Origin: Verrucosispora sioxanthis
Lineage (GTDB): Bacteria; Actinomycetota; Actinomycetes; Mycobacteriales; Micromonosporaceae
Reading direction: 5' to 3'
DNA: 64,000 bases
NCBI RefSeq assembly: GCF_010560025.1
Contig: NZ_SAIY01000009.1
Location: forward strand, 124,001 to 188,000
Part shown: positions 51,607 through 59,824 of the stretch, piece after piece
Position numbering within the stretch: the first letter of the stretch is position 1
Layout of the letters: each line of letters opens with the position of its first letter
Notes under the pieces: generated by a model
Databases searched by the model: none
What the model was told of the DNA's origin: nothing
The model's input: only the letters and a program-made list of their open reading frames with translations
Translations under genes and position numbers: made by a program

Positions 51607-52824
51607 CCAGCCCGCAGGTGCCCGCCGAGCCCGCTGCCGAGGCCGTCGGCGCCGGCTGGACGGCGCCCACCACGGCCCTCCCGCTGGTCGCGACCGGCCT
51701 GGTCATCCAGCCCGGCATGGAAACTGCCCATGCCCGACGAGTACGCCGGGCCGCAGGCCGTCGACCGGCTGGCGAGCCTGGACGTGCCGGGCACCGGGCT
51801 CGGTGCGCTGGAGCAGGTCGTCTCGTTCCGCCGCCGCCACCCAGGGCACCCCGTCCCGGCCCCGTGGCGGTCGTGCGGGTGCTGCTGGTTCACGGCGACC
51901 ACGCGGGCGGCGTCGCCGCCGGCACGACGGCCGGTGAGTCGGCCCGCCGCGCCGAGCAGGCCCGGAGCCGGGCAGGGCGTGCTCGCCCGGCTGGCCGCCG
52001 AGAGCGGCGCGAGCCTACAGGTGGTGGACGCCCCCGCCGCCGCGCCCATCGAGCACGGCCCGGCGCTGGACGCCGAGCAGGTGGACTCCGGCCCTGCGCC
52101 ACGGCTGGCGGCTGGCCGAGGAGGCGGCGGACGCCGGCGTACAACTGCTGGTGCTGGCCGCGTGCGGCGCCGGCACCGAGGCCACGGCCGCGGCGGTGCT
52201 GGCCGCGACCGCCGGCGCCGAACCGCCCGCGGTGCTGGCCCGGGTGGTCACCGCGGGCGGCGAGATCGACGACGTGGCCTGGATGGCCCGCTGCGCCGCG
52301 GTCCGCGACGCCCTGCACCGCACTCCGTCGTTCCGCAACGCCGTCGACGTGCTCGCCGAGTTGGGCGGTGGGGACCTCGCCGTCGCCACCGGCATCCTGC
52401 TGGGCGCGACCGCCCGCCGGCTGCCGGTGCTGCTGGACGGTCCTGTCGGGGTGGCCGCCGCGCTGATCAGTCGGGACCTTGCCGGGCAGGCCCGGCACTG
52501 GTGCCTGCTGGCCGACGACGGGGTCACCCGGCCGTCCGGCTCGCCGCCGACGTGCTCGGCCTGGATCCGCTTACCCAGTTGCGACTCGATCTCGGCGAGG
52601 GGGCGAACGCGCTCACCGTGCTGCCGCTGCTGCGGTCGGCGCTGGCGCTGGCCGCCGCGTTGCCGTCCCGTGCCGAGGACGACGACAGCGGAGCGGGCGA
52701 CGAGCCGGGACCGGTCGAGGAGACGGAGCCCGACTTCCACGAGCCGGAGCCCGAGGGGCCCGGCCCGACCACCACCACGCCGGCCGCGGAGCCGGCGGAG
52801 ACCTCCGCCGCACGTGCCGGCTGA
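51603..52824 (+). CDS. cobT: Nicotinate-nucleotide--dimethylbenzimidazole phosphoribosyltransferase, frameshifted many times
   Basis: CobT makes alpha-ribazole phosphate for the lower ligand of B12. The gene is recognisable but split. AGWTAPTTALPLVATGLVIQ, then (extra A near 51722) MPDEYAGPQAVDRLASLD, then (near 51826 and 51865) VAVVRVLLVHGDHAGGVAAG, then (near 51965) QGVLARLAAESGASLQVVDA, then (near 52086) LLVLAACGAGTEATAAAVLA and VLAELGGGDLAVATGILLGA, then (one base missing near 52528) RLAADVLGLDPLTQLRLDLG with GEGANALTVLPLLRSALALA to the stop. The ELGGGDLAVATG and GEGAN motifs are those of the active site. Its length fits the family once repaired. Confidence 0.75.
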
Positions 52825-53584
52825 GCTGCGGCTCGGCGACGGGGCGCGGCTGGCGCTGACCACCTCACCATCCTGCCGCTGCGCGTCGGCCGGGTCGACG
52901 CCACCGCCGGCACGGCGATGACGCTCGCCCCGGCGGTCGGCGCGCTGCTCGGCGTGCCGCTGGCCGGCATCCTGCTGCTGCTGGCCGCCGGCACCGCGCC
53001 GCTGGTCGCCGCCGGAGTCACCGTCGCGGCGGCGGCGGTGCTCACCCGCGGACTGCACCTGGACGGGCTGGCCGACACCGTGGACGCGTCTCGGGTCGTA
53101 CCCGGCGGGGGCCGGCGCCCTGAGATCGCGAAGAAGCCCGACGTGGGGCCCTTTCGGCGTGGTCGCCCTGGTGCTCGTCCTGCTGGTGCAGGCCGCCGCG
53201 CTGGCCGAGCTGGCCGGCCGGTCCCGCCCGGCGGTGTTCGCGGCCGTGCTGACGGGCCACGGCGGCGGGGCGGCTGGGGTGACGTTGGCCTGCCGGCGAG
53301 GGTGCCGGCGGCGCGACCGGAGAGGGCTGGGTGCGCTCGTCGCCGGCAGCGTCGGCCCCGTCGCGCTGGCCGTCACCACCGCCGCCGTCGCGCTGCTGGC
53401 GGTCGCGGCGGTGCCGCAACAGCCGTGGCAGGGCCCGCTGGTCGTGCTGGCGGCGCTCGCCGTCGCGGCCGGGCTGCTGCGGCACGTGGTACGCCGCCTC
53501 GGCGGGATCACCGGCGACGTGCTCGGCGCCACCGTCGAGCTGGTCACCACGCTCGTCTACCTGGGACTGGTGCTGTCCGCCTGA
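52814..53584 (+). CDS. cobS: Adenosylcobinamide-GDP ribazoletransferase, frameshifted
   Basis: CobS joins adenosylcobinamide-GDP and alpha-ribazole in the membrane, the last step of cobalamin assembly. The GTG at 52814 overlaps the cobT stop and reads LRLGDGARLALT; a T seems missing near 52863 (FTILPLRVGRVDATAG follows). The diagnostic LTRGLHLDGLADTVDA (metal-binding Asp residues) is in the second frame. Several indels between 53085 and 53155 disturb KKPDVGPFGVVALVLVLLVQ, and a compensated pair near 53300-53325 disturbs the loop RRGVPAARPEGLGALVAG. The end (GGITGDVLGATVELVTTLVYL) is normal. Hydrophobic helices are visible throughout. Confidence 0.75.
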
Positions 53585-53651
53585 GTCGGTGGCCCGGAGC
53601 CGGGTAGCGTACCTGCGACGACAGCACCGGCGCGGCCACCCGGGGGACGAC

Positions 53652-54941
53652 ATGCTCATCACCGACGACTTCCTGCCCGTTCCGGTTCCGGAGTCGCTGA
53701 GCGCGACCTATCTGGTGCCGACGGCCGGACTGCCGTCGGTGACCGCCCGCACGGCCGTGGGGACGCTGGCCGGCCGGCTCGCCGAGCCGGTGTACGGGCT
53801 GGCCCGGCAGATGCTGGACAGTCCGCTGATGAGCGTCGACATCCGGCCCGTCGGCGAGTTCCCCGAGCTGCCGCCGGACCTGCTCACCGCGTTCGGGGCC
53901 AGCGAGGCGCAGCTGGACCGGCTGGCCGCCGCGAGCCACCTGGTGGTGGTGCAGGCGGAGTACCGGCCAGCTGGCCGCCCGCTCACGAGTGGGCTGCGCG
54001 CGCGGTGGCCGCGGCGGGTCGCCGAGGCGGTCGGCGGCGACGTGGTGGACGTCTTCGGCCTGCAGTTCCTCGACCCGGCCACGGCGCTGCGCTCGCTGCC
54101 CGACGCGCAGGGCCGGGTCCGGCTGGTCGACTGGGTGCTGGTGCCCTACTCGTCGGACGCCGAGGGGCTCTGGTTCACCACCAAGGGGCTGCGCCGCTTC
54201 GGCCTGCTGGAGTTGCAGACCCAGGGGGTGCCCGACCATCTCACCCGGGCCTGGGGCGCGGTGATGACCGGTGCCGCCCGGCGCCTGCTGCGGGACTGGA
54301 CCGACGGGCTGGCCGGCGAGGAGGTCCCGGCGTTCGTGCAGCTACCGGTGCTGGCCACGGTGACCGGCCACGACATCGCGGTGGCGTACGGCAATCCGGA
54401 GCAGCACGGGGCGACCGCGCCGGTGCTGCTCCGGCTGGAGCTGGACCCGGCCACCGACCCGGACGCCGACTCCTTCCTCAGCCTGCGCCCGCCGGCCGGG
54501 CACCCCGGTCCCGCCGGGCGATACTTCGCCAACGCCTGTGCCACCCTCTTCTCCGGGATTCAGCCCGACGTGCGGTACGCCCGCTCCGGTGACGCGATGA
54601 GCCGGGCGATCGCCACCGCCCGCGCCGGACTGGCGGACATCCGGGCCCGGTTCCGCGACGGTCAGCTGCCACCGGAGACGCAGCTGGTGGTCAAGTACGG
54701 GCTGCCGGGCGACGACGGCCCGGAGTACGTCTGGGCCGGGGTGACGGACTGGGACTCCCCGGACCGGATCGTCGGTGCCAGCGCCAGCGACGCCAACACC
54801 GACCCCACCGTACGCATCGGCTCCCCCGTCGTCGTGGCGGTCGCCGACATCGTCGACTGGGCGGTCCTGAACGCCGACGGCGTCATCGAAGGCGGCTGGA
54901 CCCAGGCCGTCCTCGACGCCGGCCAACCCCCAACCCCCTGA
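53652..54941 (+). CDS. Hypothetical protein with DUF2314-like C-terminal domain
   Basis: A 429-residue soluble protein. The C-terminal 90 residues (GPEYVWAGVTDWDSPDRIVG, then PVVVAVADIVDWAVLNADGV and GGWTQAV) resemble DUF2314, a small beta-rich domain with the pattern W-V...G...N-p...v...v...i-x-DW...G-x-ggyt. The N-terminal 330 residues are not recognised; one motif GLQFLDPATALRSLPDAQGR is notable. There is no signal peptide. The ATG at 53652 has GGGGGA 7 nt upstream; a TAGCGT box at 53605-53610 could be the promoter. It is convergent with gcvT, only 6 nt away. Confidence 0.72.
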   Translation: MLITDDFLPVPVPESLSATYLVPTAGLPSVTARTAVGTLAGRLAEPVYGLARQMLDSPLMSVDIRPVGEFPELPPDLLTAFGASEAQLDRLAAASHLVVVQAEYRPAGRPLTSGLRARWPRRVAEAVGGDVVDVFGLQFLDPATALRSLPDAQGRVRLVDWVLVPYSSDAEGLWFTTKGLRRFGLLELQTQGVPDHLTRAWGAVMTGAARRLLRDWTDGLAGEEVPAFVQLPVLATVTGHDIAVAYGNPEQHGATAPVLLRLELDPATDPDADSFLSLRPPAGHPGPAGRYFANACATLFSGIQPDVRYARSGDAMSRAIATARAGLADIRARFRDGQLPPETQLVVKYGLPGDDGPEYVWAGVTDWDSPDRIVGASASDANTDPTVRIGSPVVVAVADIVDWAVLNADGVIEGGWTQAVLDAGQPPTP

Positions 54942-54947
54942 CCGGTC

Positions 54948-56072
54948 TTACTTGACGGAGGGGTGGATGAAGGGGGGGCGGGTCAGGTGGACGGGGGTGC
55001 GGCGGTTGCGGATGTCGACGTGCAGCTCGGCGCCGTCGGTGAGGGCGGGGGCGGTGTCGATCAGGGCGAGGGCGATGCCCTGCTTCCGGGTCGGGCTGAA
55101 GGTGCCGCTGGTCACCGTGCCGACCCGGGTGTCGCCCGCGTAGACGGCCATGCCGGGGCGGGGGATGGCGCGTTCGACGGCGACCAGGCCGCGCAGCGTA
55201 CGCGCCGGACCGGCGGCCTTCTCCGCGACCAGCGCGTCGCGCCCCCAGAAGGCCGGCTTGTCCCAGCCGACCGCCCACCCGGAGCGGGCCTGCACCGGCG
55301 TGATCTCCAGCGAGAGGTCCTGTCCGTGCAGCGGATACCCCATCTCGGTGCGCAGCGTGTCCCGTGCGGCCAGCCCACACGCCTGCGGCGCCGGCTCGGC
55401 GGCGAACAACGCGTCCCACACCGCGACCGCGTCACCGGCCGGCACCACCAGCTCGTAGCCCAGCTCACCGGTGTAGCCGGTACGGCACACGGTCAGCTCG
55501 ACCTGGCCGAGCGTCGCCGGCGAGAAACTCATGTACCCGTGCCCGGTGGGCAGGCCGAGCGCGCCCAGCAGGTCCGCCGACCGGGGCCCCTGCACCGCCA
55601 GTACGGCGTACCCCTCGTGCTCGTCGGTGACCGTGACCTGCGGCGGCGCGGCGGCGCGCAGCCGGCGCACCACCTCGGCGCTGTTCGCCGCGTTCGGGAT
55701 GAGGAAGACGTGGTCGTCGGCGTGCAGGTAGGCGATGATGTCGTCCACCACGCCGCCGGTCGCCTCGTCGCAGCAGAGGGTGTACTGCGCTCGCCCGGGC
55801 CCGATGCGCCCCAGGTCGTTGCTGAGGCAGGCGTTGACGAACTCCGCCGCTCCCGGCCCGGTCACCCGCACCTTGCCCAGGTGTGACACGTCGAACACGC
55901 CGACGCCGGTACGCACCGCGGTGTGTTCGCGCAGCACTCCGCCGCCGGCGTACTCCAGGGGCATCTCCCAGCCACCGAACGGAGCGAACTTGGCGCCGAG
56001 CGCGGTGTGCCGGCCGGCCAGCGGAGAACGACGCAGCCGGGTCGCGGCGGCGTCGGTGGTCACCTCGGTCAT
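54948..56072 (-). CDS. gcvT: Aminomethyltransferase (glycine cleavage system T protein)
   Basis: A 374-residue tetrahydrofolate-dependent enzyme that releases ammonia from the lipoyl-bound aminomethyl group of GcvH. Motifs: PFGGWEMPLEY, REHTAVRTGVGVFDVSHLGK, DDIIAYLHADDHVFLIPNAA (catalytic Asp), CRTGYTGELGYELVVP, GLAARDTLRTEMGYPLHGQD and SGTFSPTRKQGIALA. The ATG at 56072 is the first Met before SPLAGRHTALGAKFAPFGGW. gcvH and gcvP are not in the window; Lpd, the shared E3/L protein, is 2.3 kb away. Synteny agrees with Rv2211c. Confidence 0.95.
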   Translation of the reverse strand: MTEVTTDAAATRLRRSPLAGRHTALGAKFAPFGGWEMPLEYAGGGVLREHTAVRTGVGVFDVSHLGKVRVTGPGAAEFVNACLSNDLGRIGPGRAQYTLCCDEATGGVVDDIIAYLHADDHVFLIPNAANSAEVVRRLRAAAPPQVTVTDEHEGYAVLAVQGPRSADLLGALGLPTGHGYMSFSPATLGQVELTVCRTGYTGELGYELVVPAGDAVAVWDALFAAEPAPQACGLAARDTLRTEMGYPLHGQDLSLEITPVQARSGWAVGWDKPAFWGRDALVAEKAAGPARTLRGLVAVERAIPRPGMAVYAGDTRVGTVTSGTFSPTRKQGIALALIDTAPALTDGAELHVDIRNRRTPVHLTRPPFIHPSVK

Positions 56073-56235
56073 GGGTGGCAACTTACCGGGAGGCACCGGG
56101 CTGGTTAGCATCGGCGGGACCGCCGGATCACCTGGCGGGGCAGCAATGACGTCCGGCGGGTAAATCATCCGCCGGGGAACTCCACCGCCGGTACGCCACC
56201 ACGCGACCGGCCCGGCCCGCCCGGGAGCAGCCTCC

Positions 56236-57804
56236 GTGACATCGCCCAGCACCACCCTGAGCCTGGTCGACACCGACCCCGCCGAACTCGCCGTCGACGC
56301 GATCGTGATCGGCGTGCACAGTACGACCGGCGAGCAGGACGCCACCCGCGGCCTCGCCGGCACCCTGCTGCTCGCCAGCGGCGCCGAGAGCATCGCCGCC
56401 GCCTTCGACGGCAAGCTGACCGAGACGCTGGCGCTGCTCGGCGCGACCGGCGGTCCCGGCGAGGTGATCAAGTTGGCGACGCTGGGCACGGTCACCGCGC
56501 CGGTGCTGGCCGCTGTCGGCCTCGGCCCGGAGCCCAGCGGCGCGGCGCCCGCCCGGAGACGCTGCGCCGGGCGGCCGGCGCCGCCGTGCGGGCTCTGGCC
56601 GGCGCGTCCGGGTGGCGATGACGCTGCCGCTGCCGGACGACGCCGACGCCGCCGACGCGCTGCGCGCCGTCGCCGGGGGCGCTGCTGGGTGGTTACTGCT
56701 TCGCCGGGTACAAGACCAGGCCGCAGCCGACCCGCCGCGAGCCGGTCGCCGAGGTACTCGTCGCCGTGCCGGACGCCGCGGACGCGGCAGCGCAGGCCGA
56801 GGGTGACCCGGGCCCGCACGGTGGCCGGCGCGGTCCGGCGTACCCGCGACTGGGTCAACATCGCCCCGGAACGGCTGCGCCCGCCGGCCTTCGCCGACGC
56901 GGTCGCCGAGGCCGGTCGGGCGGCCGGGCTGACGGTCGAGGTGCTCGACGAGGTCGCCCTGCGCGAGGGCGGCTACGGCGGCATCATCGCCGTCGGTCAG
57001 GGCTCGGAGGCCCCGCCGCGACTGGTCAAGCTGACCTACACCCCGGCCGGTGGCGGCACCGGTAAGCGGGTCGCCCTGGTCGGCAAGGGCATCACCTTCG
57101 ACACCGGCGGCATCTCGATCAAACCGGCCCAGGGCATGTGGGAGATGAAGTCCGACATGGCCGGTGCGGCGGCGGTGGCGGCCACCATGCTGGCGGTGGC
57201 TGAGCTGAAGCCGTCGGTGACGGTGACCGGGTACGTGCCGATGGCGGAGAACATGCCGTCGGGAACCTCGTACCGGCCGGGTGACGTGGTCACCATGTTC
57301 AACGGCAAGAAGGTGGAGGTGCTCAACACCGACGCCGAGGGCCGGATGATCCTCGGCGACGCGATGGCCCGGGCCTGCGCCGACGGCTGCGACTACCTGT
57401 TCGAGACCTCCACCCTGACCGGCGGTCAGGTCGTCTCGCTGGGCAAGCGGATCTCCGGTGTGATGGGTACCGCCGAGCTGTGCGAGCGGGTCCGTGGTGC
57501 CGGTGACGCGGTCGGCGAGCCGGCCTGGCCGATGCCGTTGCCGGACGACGTGCGCAAGGGCATGGACTCCGACGTCGCGGACATCTCGCAGGTCAACGCG
57601 GGCATGGACCGGGCCGGTCACATGCTCCAGGGCGGAGTCTTCCTGCGCGAGTTCGTCACCGACGACGTCGCCTGGGCACACATCGACATCGCCGGCCCGT
57701 CGTACCACACGGGCGAGGCGACCGGCTACTGGACCAAGGGCGGCACCGGCGTCCCCGTCCGCACCCTGCTGCACCTGATCGACGACGTGGCCGCCAACGG
57801 CTGA
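56236..57804 (+). CDS. pepA: Leucyl aminopeptidase (M17), with an internal out-of-frame segment
   Basis: A zinc/manganese exopeptidase of about 520 residues. Residues 1-100 are normal (AVDAIVIGVHS, GKLTETLALLGATGGPG). From about 56540 to 56815 the open frame is Arg/Pro nonsense, while other frames contain VAMTLPLPDDADAADALRAV and GYCFAGYKTRPQPTRREPVA, the true sequence. About four indels cancel out, so no stop appears. The catalytic half is intact: VALVGKGITFDTGGISIKP, MKSDMAGAAAVAATML, the M17 signature NTDAEGRMILGDA, and LTGGQVVSLGKRISGVMG. It removes N-terminal residues from peptides in the cytoplasm. The GTG start has no strong RBS. Syntenic with Rv2213 pepB. Confidence 0.9.
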   Translation: MTSPSTTLSLVDTDPAELAVDAIVIGVHSTTGEQDATRGLAGTLLLASGAESIAAAFDGKLTETLALLGATGGPGEVIKLATLGTVTAPVLAAVGLGPEPSGAAPARRRCAGRPAPPCGLWPARPGGDDAAAAGRRRRRRRAARRRRGRCWVVTASPGTRPGRSRPAASRSPRYSSPCRTPRTRQRRPRVTRARTVAGAVRRTRDWVNIAPERLRPPAFADAVAEAGRAAGLTVEVLDEVALREGGYGGIIAVGQGSEAPPRLVKLTYTPAGGGTGKRVALVGKGITFDTGGISIKPAQGMWEMKSDMAGAAAVAATMLAVAELKPSVTVTGYVPMAENMPSGTSYRPGDVVTMFNGKKVEVLNTDAEGRMILGDAMARACADGCDYLFETSTLTGGQVVSLGKRISGVMGTAELCERVRGAGDAVGEPAWPMPLPDDVRKGMDSDVADISQVNAGMDRAGHMLQGGVFLREFVTDDVAWAHIDIAGPSYHTGEATGYWTKGGTGVPVRTLLHLIDDVAANG

Positions 57805-57813
57805 GTGTGCGCG

Positions 57814-57844
57814 AGGGGCCCCTTGTCGTAGGGGAGGGGCCCCT
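57814..57844 (+). repeat. Paired AGGGGCCCCT palindromes (repeat/terminator)
   Basis: Two identical 10-bp palindromes at 57814-57823 and 57835-57844, separated by 11 nt, lie between convergent pepA and the next gene. They can pair with each other as a hairpin. Intergenic AGGGGCCCCT elements are common in Micromonospora genomes as I remember them. Confidence 0.65.
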
Positions 57845-57851
57845 GCGGACG

Positions 57852-58181
57852 TCAGTACTGTTCGGGGCGGCGTTTGCGGCGCTCGTTGTAGTCGCGCATG
57901 CGTTGCGGGTAGCCCATCAGCGCCACGTCGTAGATCGGGATGCTCAGCCGGAACGCGAACCGCCGCGCGCCGTCCGGCCCGTCGATCCGGCGTCGGGTCC
58001 ACTCCCCGTCGTCGGCGATCAGGATCACGGTCGTCTCGGTGACGGTGGTACGCGGTTCGATGTACGCCTCGACGCCCTTGCGGGTCCGGACGAAGTTCTC
58101 AAGGTGCTCCAGATCGGCACGATTGGCCGTACGGTCAGGGTCAGCCGAGCGTGGTCGCTTGCTTCGCCGGAACAGTCCCAC
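57852..58181 (-). CDS. Conserved hypothetical protein
   Basis: A 109-residue protein starting GLFRRSKRPRSADPDRTANR, with a basic N terminus and a compact beta-rich core (VEAYIEPRTTVTETTVILIA, GARRFAFRLSIPIYDVALMG), ending MRDYNERRKRRPEQY. No membrane segment. The GTG at 58181 follows GGGGAGA; longer in-frame starts lack an RBS. It lies between pepA and lpd, and homologues of it are found next to these genes in other actinomycetes. Function unknown. Confidence 0.75.
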   Translation of the reverse strand: MGLFRRSKRPRSADPDRTANRADLEHLENFVRTRKGVEAYIEPRTTVTETTVILIADDGEWTRRRIDGPDGARRFAFRLSIPIYDVALMGYPQRMRDYNERRKRRPEQY

Positions 58182-58360
58182 CGAGCCGTCTCCCCAGTCG
58201 TGGCGTATCGAAGGCAGAGCCAAGGGTACGTGGCGGCGACGTGTCGTTGGGCACCTCGGTACGCGGGTGCGACGCGGTGGTGACAAGATGGCCGAGGTGG
58301 GGTGTGTCCGTGTTACCCCGCCGTGACCCCCGATGCAGCGAAGCGACCTGGGAGTTGGAC

Positions 58361-59752
58361 GTGAGCGAGCCGAACGACGCAACCTTCGACATCGTCATCC
58401 TCGGAGGTGGTAGCGGCGGTTACGCGACCGCCCTGCGCGCCGCCCAGTTGGACCTCTCCGTGGCGTTGGTGGAGAAGGGCAAGCTCGGGGGCACCTGCCT
58501 GCACAACGGATGCATCCCGACCAAGGCGCTGCTGCACGCGGCCGAGATCGCCGACCAGACCCGCGAGTCGGAGCAGTTCGGCATCAAGGCCGAGCTGGTC
58601 GGCATCGACATGGCGGGGGTCAACTCGTACAAGGACGGCGTGATCTCGCGGCTCTACAAGGGCCTCCAGGGCATGCTCAAGGGCAACAAGTCGATCACCA
58701 TCGTGGAGGGGCACGGCAAGCTTGTCGCGCCGAACGCGGTCGAGGTGGACGGCAAGCGGTACACCGGCCGCAACGTGGTGCTGGCCTCCGGGTCGTACGC
58801 CAAGAGCCTGCCGGGTCTGGAGATCGACGGCGAGCGGGTCATCACCAGCGACCACGCGCTGACCCTGGACCGGGTCCCCGCCTCGGCGATCGTGCTCGGC
58901 GGCGGTGTGATCGGCGTCGAGTTCGCCAGCGTGTGGAAGTCCTTCGGGGTGGACGTGACGATCATCGAGGCGCTGCCCCGGCTCGTCGCCGCCGAGGACG
59001 AGGAGTCGTCGAAGGCGCTGGAGCGGGCCTTCCGCAAGCGGAAGATCAACTTCAAGGTCGGCAAGCCGTTCGAGAAGGTCGAGAAGACCGACAGCGGCGT
59101 GAAGGTGACCATCGCCGGCGGCGACACCGTCGACGCCGAGCTGCTGCTGGTCGCGGTCGGCCGGGGCCCGAACACCGCCGACCTCGGCTACGAGGAGCAG
59201 GGCGTCAAGGTCGACCGGGGCTACGTGCTGACCGACGAGCGGCTGCGCACCAACGTGCCGAACGTCTACGCCGTGGGCGACATCGTGCCCGGTCTCCAGC
59301 TCGCCCACCGCGGCTTCCAGCAGGGCATCTTCGTCGCCGAGGAGATCGCCGGCCAGAACCCGGCGGTGATCGACGAGGCGGGCATCCCCCGGGTCACCTA
59401 CAGCGACCCGGAGCTGGCGTCGGTCGGCCTCACCGAGGCGAAGGCCAAGGAGCAGTACGGCGCGGACAAGGTCAAGACCTACAACTACAACCTCGGCGGC
59501 AACGGCAAGAGCCAGATCCTCAAGACGGCCGGTTTCGTGAAGCTGGTGCGGGTCGAGGACGGTCCGGTGGTCGGCGTGCACATGGTCGGCGCGCGGGTCG
59601 GCGAGCTGGTCGGCGAGGCGCAGCTGATCTACAACTGGGAGGCGTACCCGGGCGAGGTGGCGCAGCTCGTGCACGCCCACCCGACGCAGAACGAGGCCCT
59701 GGGCGAGGCGCACCTGGCCCTCGCCGGCAAGCCGCTGCACGCGCACGCCTGA
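58361..59752 (+). CDS. lpdA: Dihydrolipoyl dehydrogenase (E3)
   Basis: A 463-residue FAD disulfide oxidoreductase that reoxidises lipoamide in 2-oxoacid dehydrogenase and glycine cleavage complexes. Motifs: FAD site ILGGGSGGYATALRAAQLDL, redox-active GGTCLHNGCIPTKALLH, NAD site AIVLGGGVIGVEFAS, NVYAVGDIVPG, and the C-terminal catalytic AQLVHAHPTQNEALGEA. The GTG at 58361 has GGGAG 6 nt upstream. It is followed 72 nt later by the E2 gene, its functional partner. Confidence 0.96.
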   Translation: MSEPNDATFDIVILGGGSGGYATALRAAQLDLSVALVEKGKLGGTCLHNGCIPTKALLHAAEIADQTRESEQFGIKAELVGIDMAGVNSYKDGVISRLYKGLQGMLKGNKSITIVEGHGKLVAPNAVEVDGKRYTGRNVVLASGSYAKSLPGLEIDGERVITSDHALTLDRVPASAIVLGGGVIGVEFASVWKSFGVDVTIIEALPRLVAAEDEESSKALERAFRKRKINFKVGKPFEKVEKTDSGVKVTIAGGDTVDAELLLVAVGRGPNTADLGYEEQGVKVDRGYVLTDERLRTNVPNVYAVGDIVPGLQLAHRGFQQGIFVAEEIAGQNPAVIDEAGIPRVTYSDPELASVGLTEAKAKEQYGADKVKTYNYNLGGNGKSQILKTAGFVKLVRVEDGPVVGVHMVGARVGELVGEAQLIYNWEAYPGEVAQLVHAHPTQNEALGEAHLALAGKPLHAHA

Positions 59753-59824
59753 TCACGACGTATCCGCGGCGTCCGGCGACGGGCGGCGCTCCCCCCACCA
59801 GGGAAATGAAGGAGTCTGGAGAAC

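Noticed and set aside
56128..58002. A 624-codon open frame on the minus strand
   Set aside because: Antisense to pepA, whose M17 signature is in the opposite strand.
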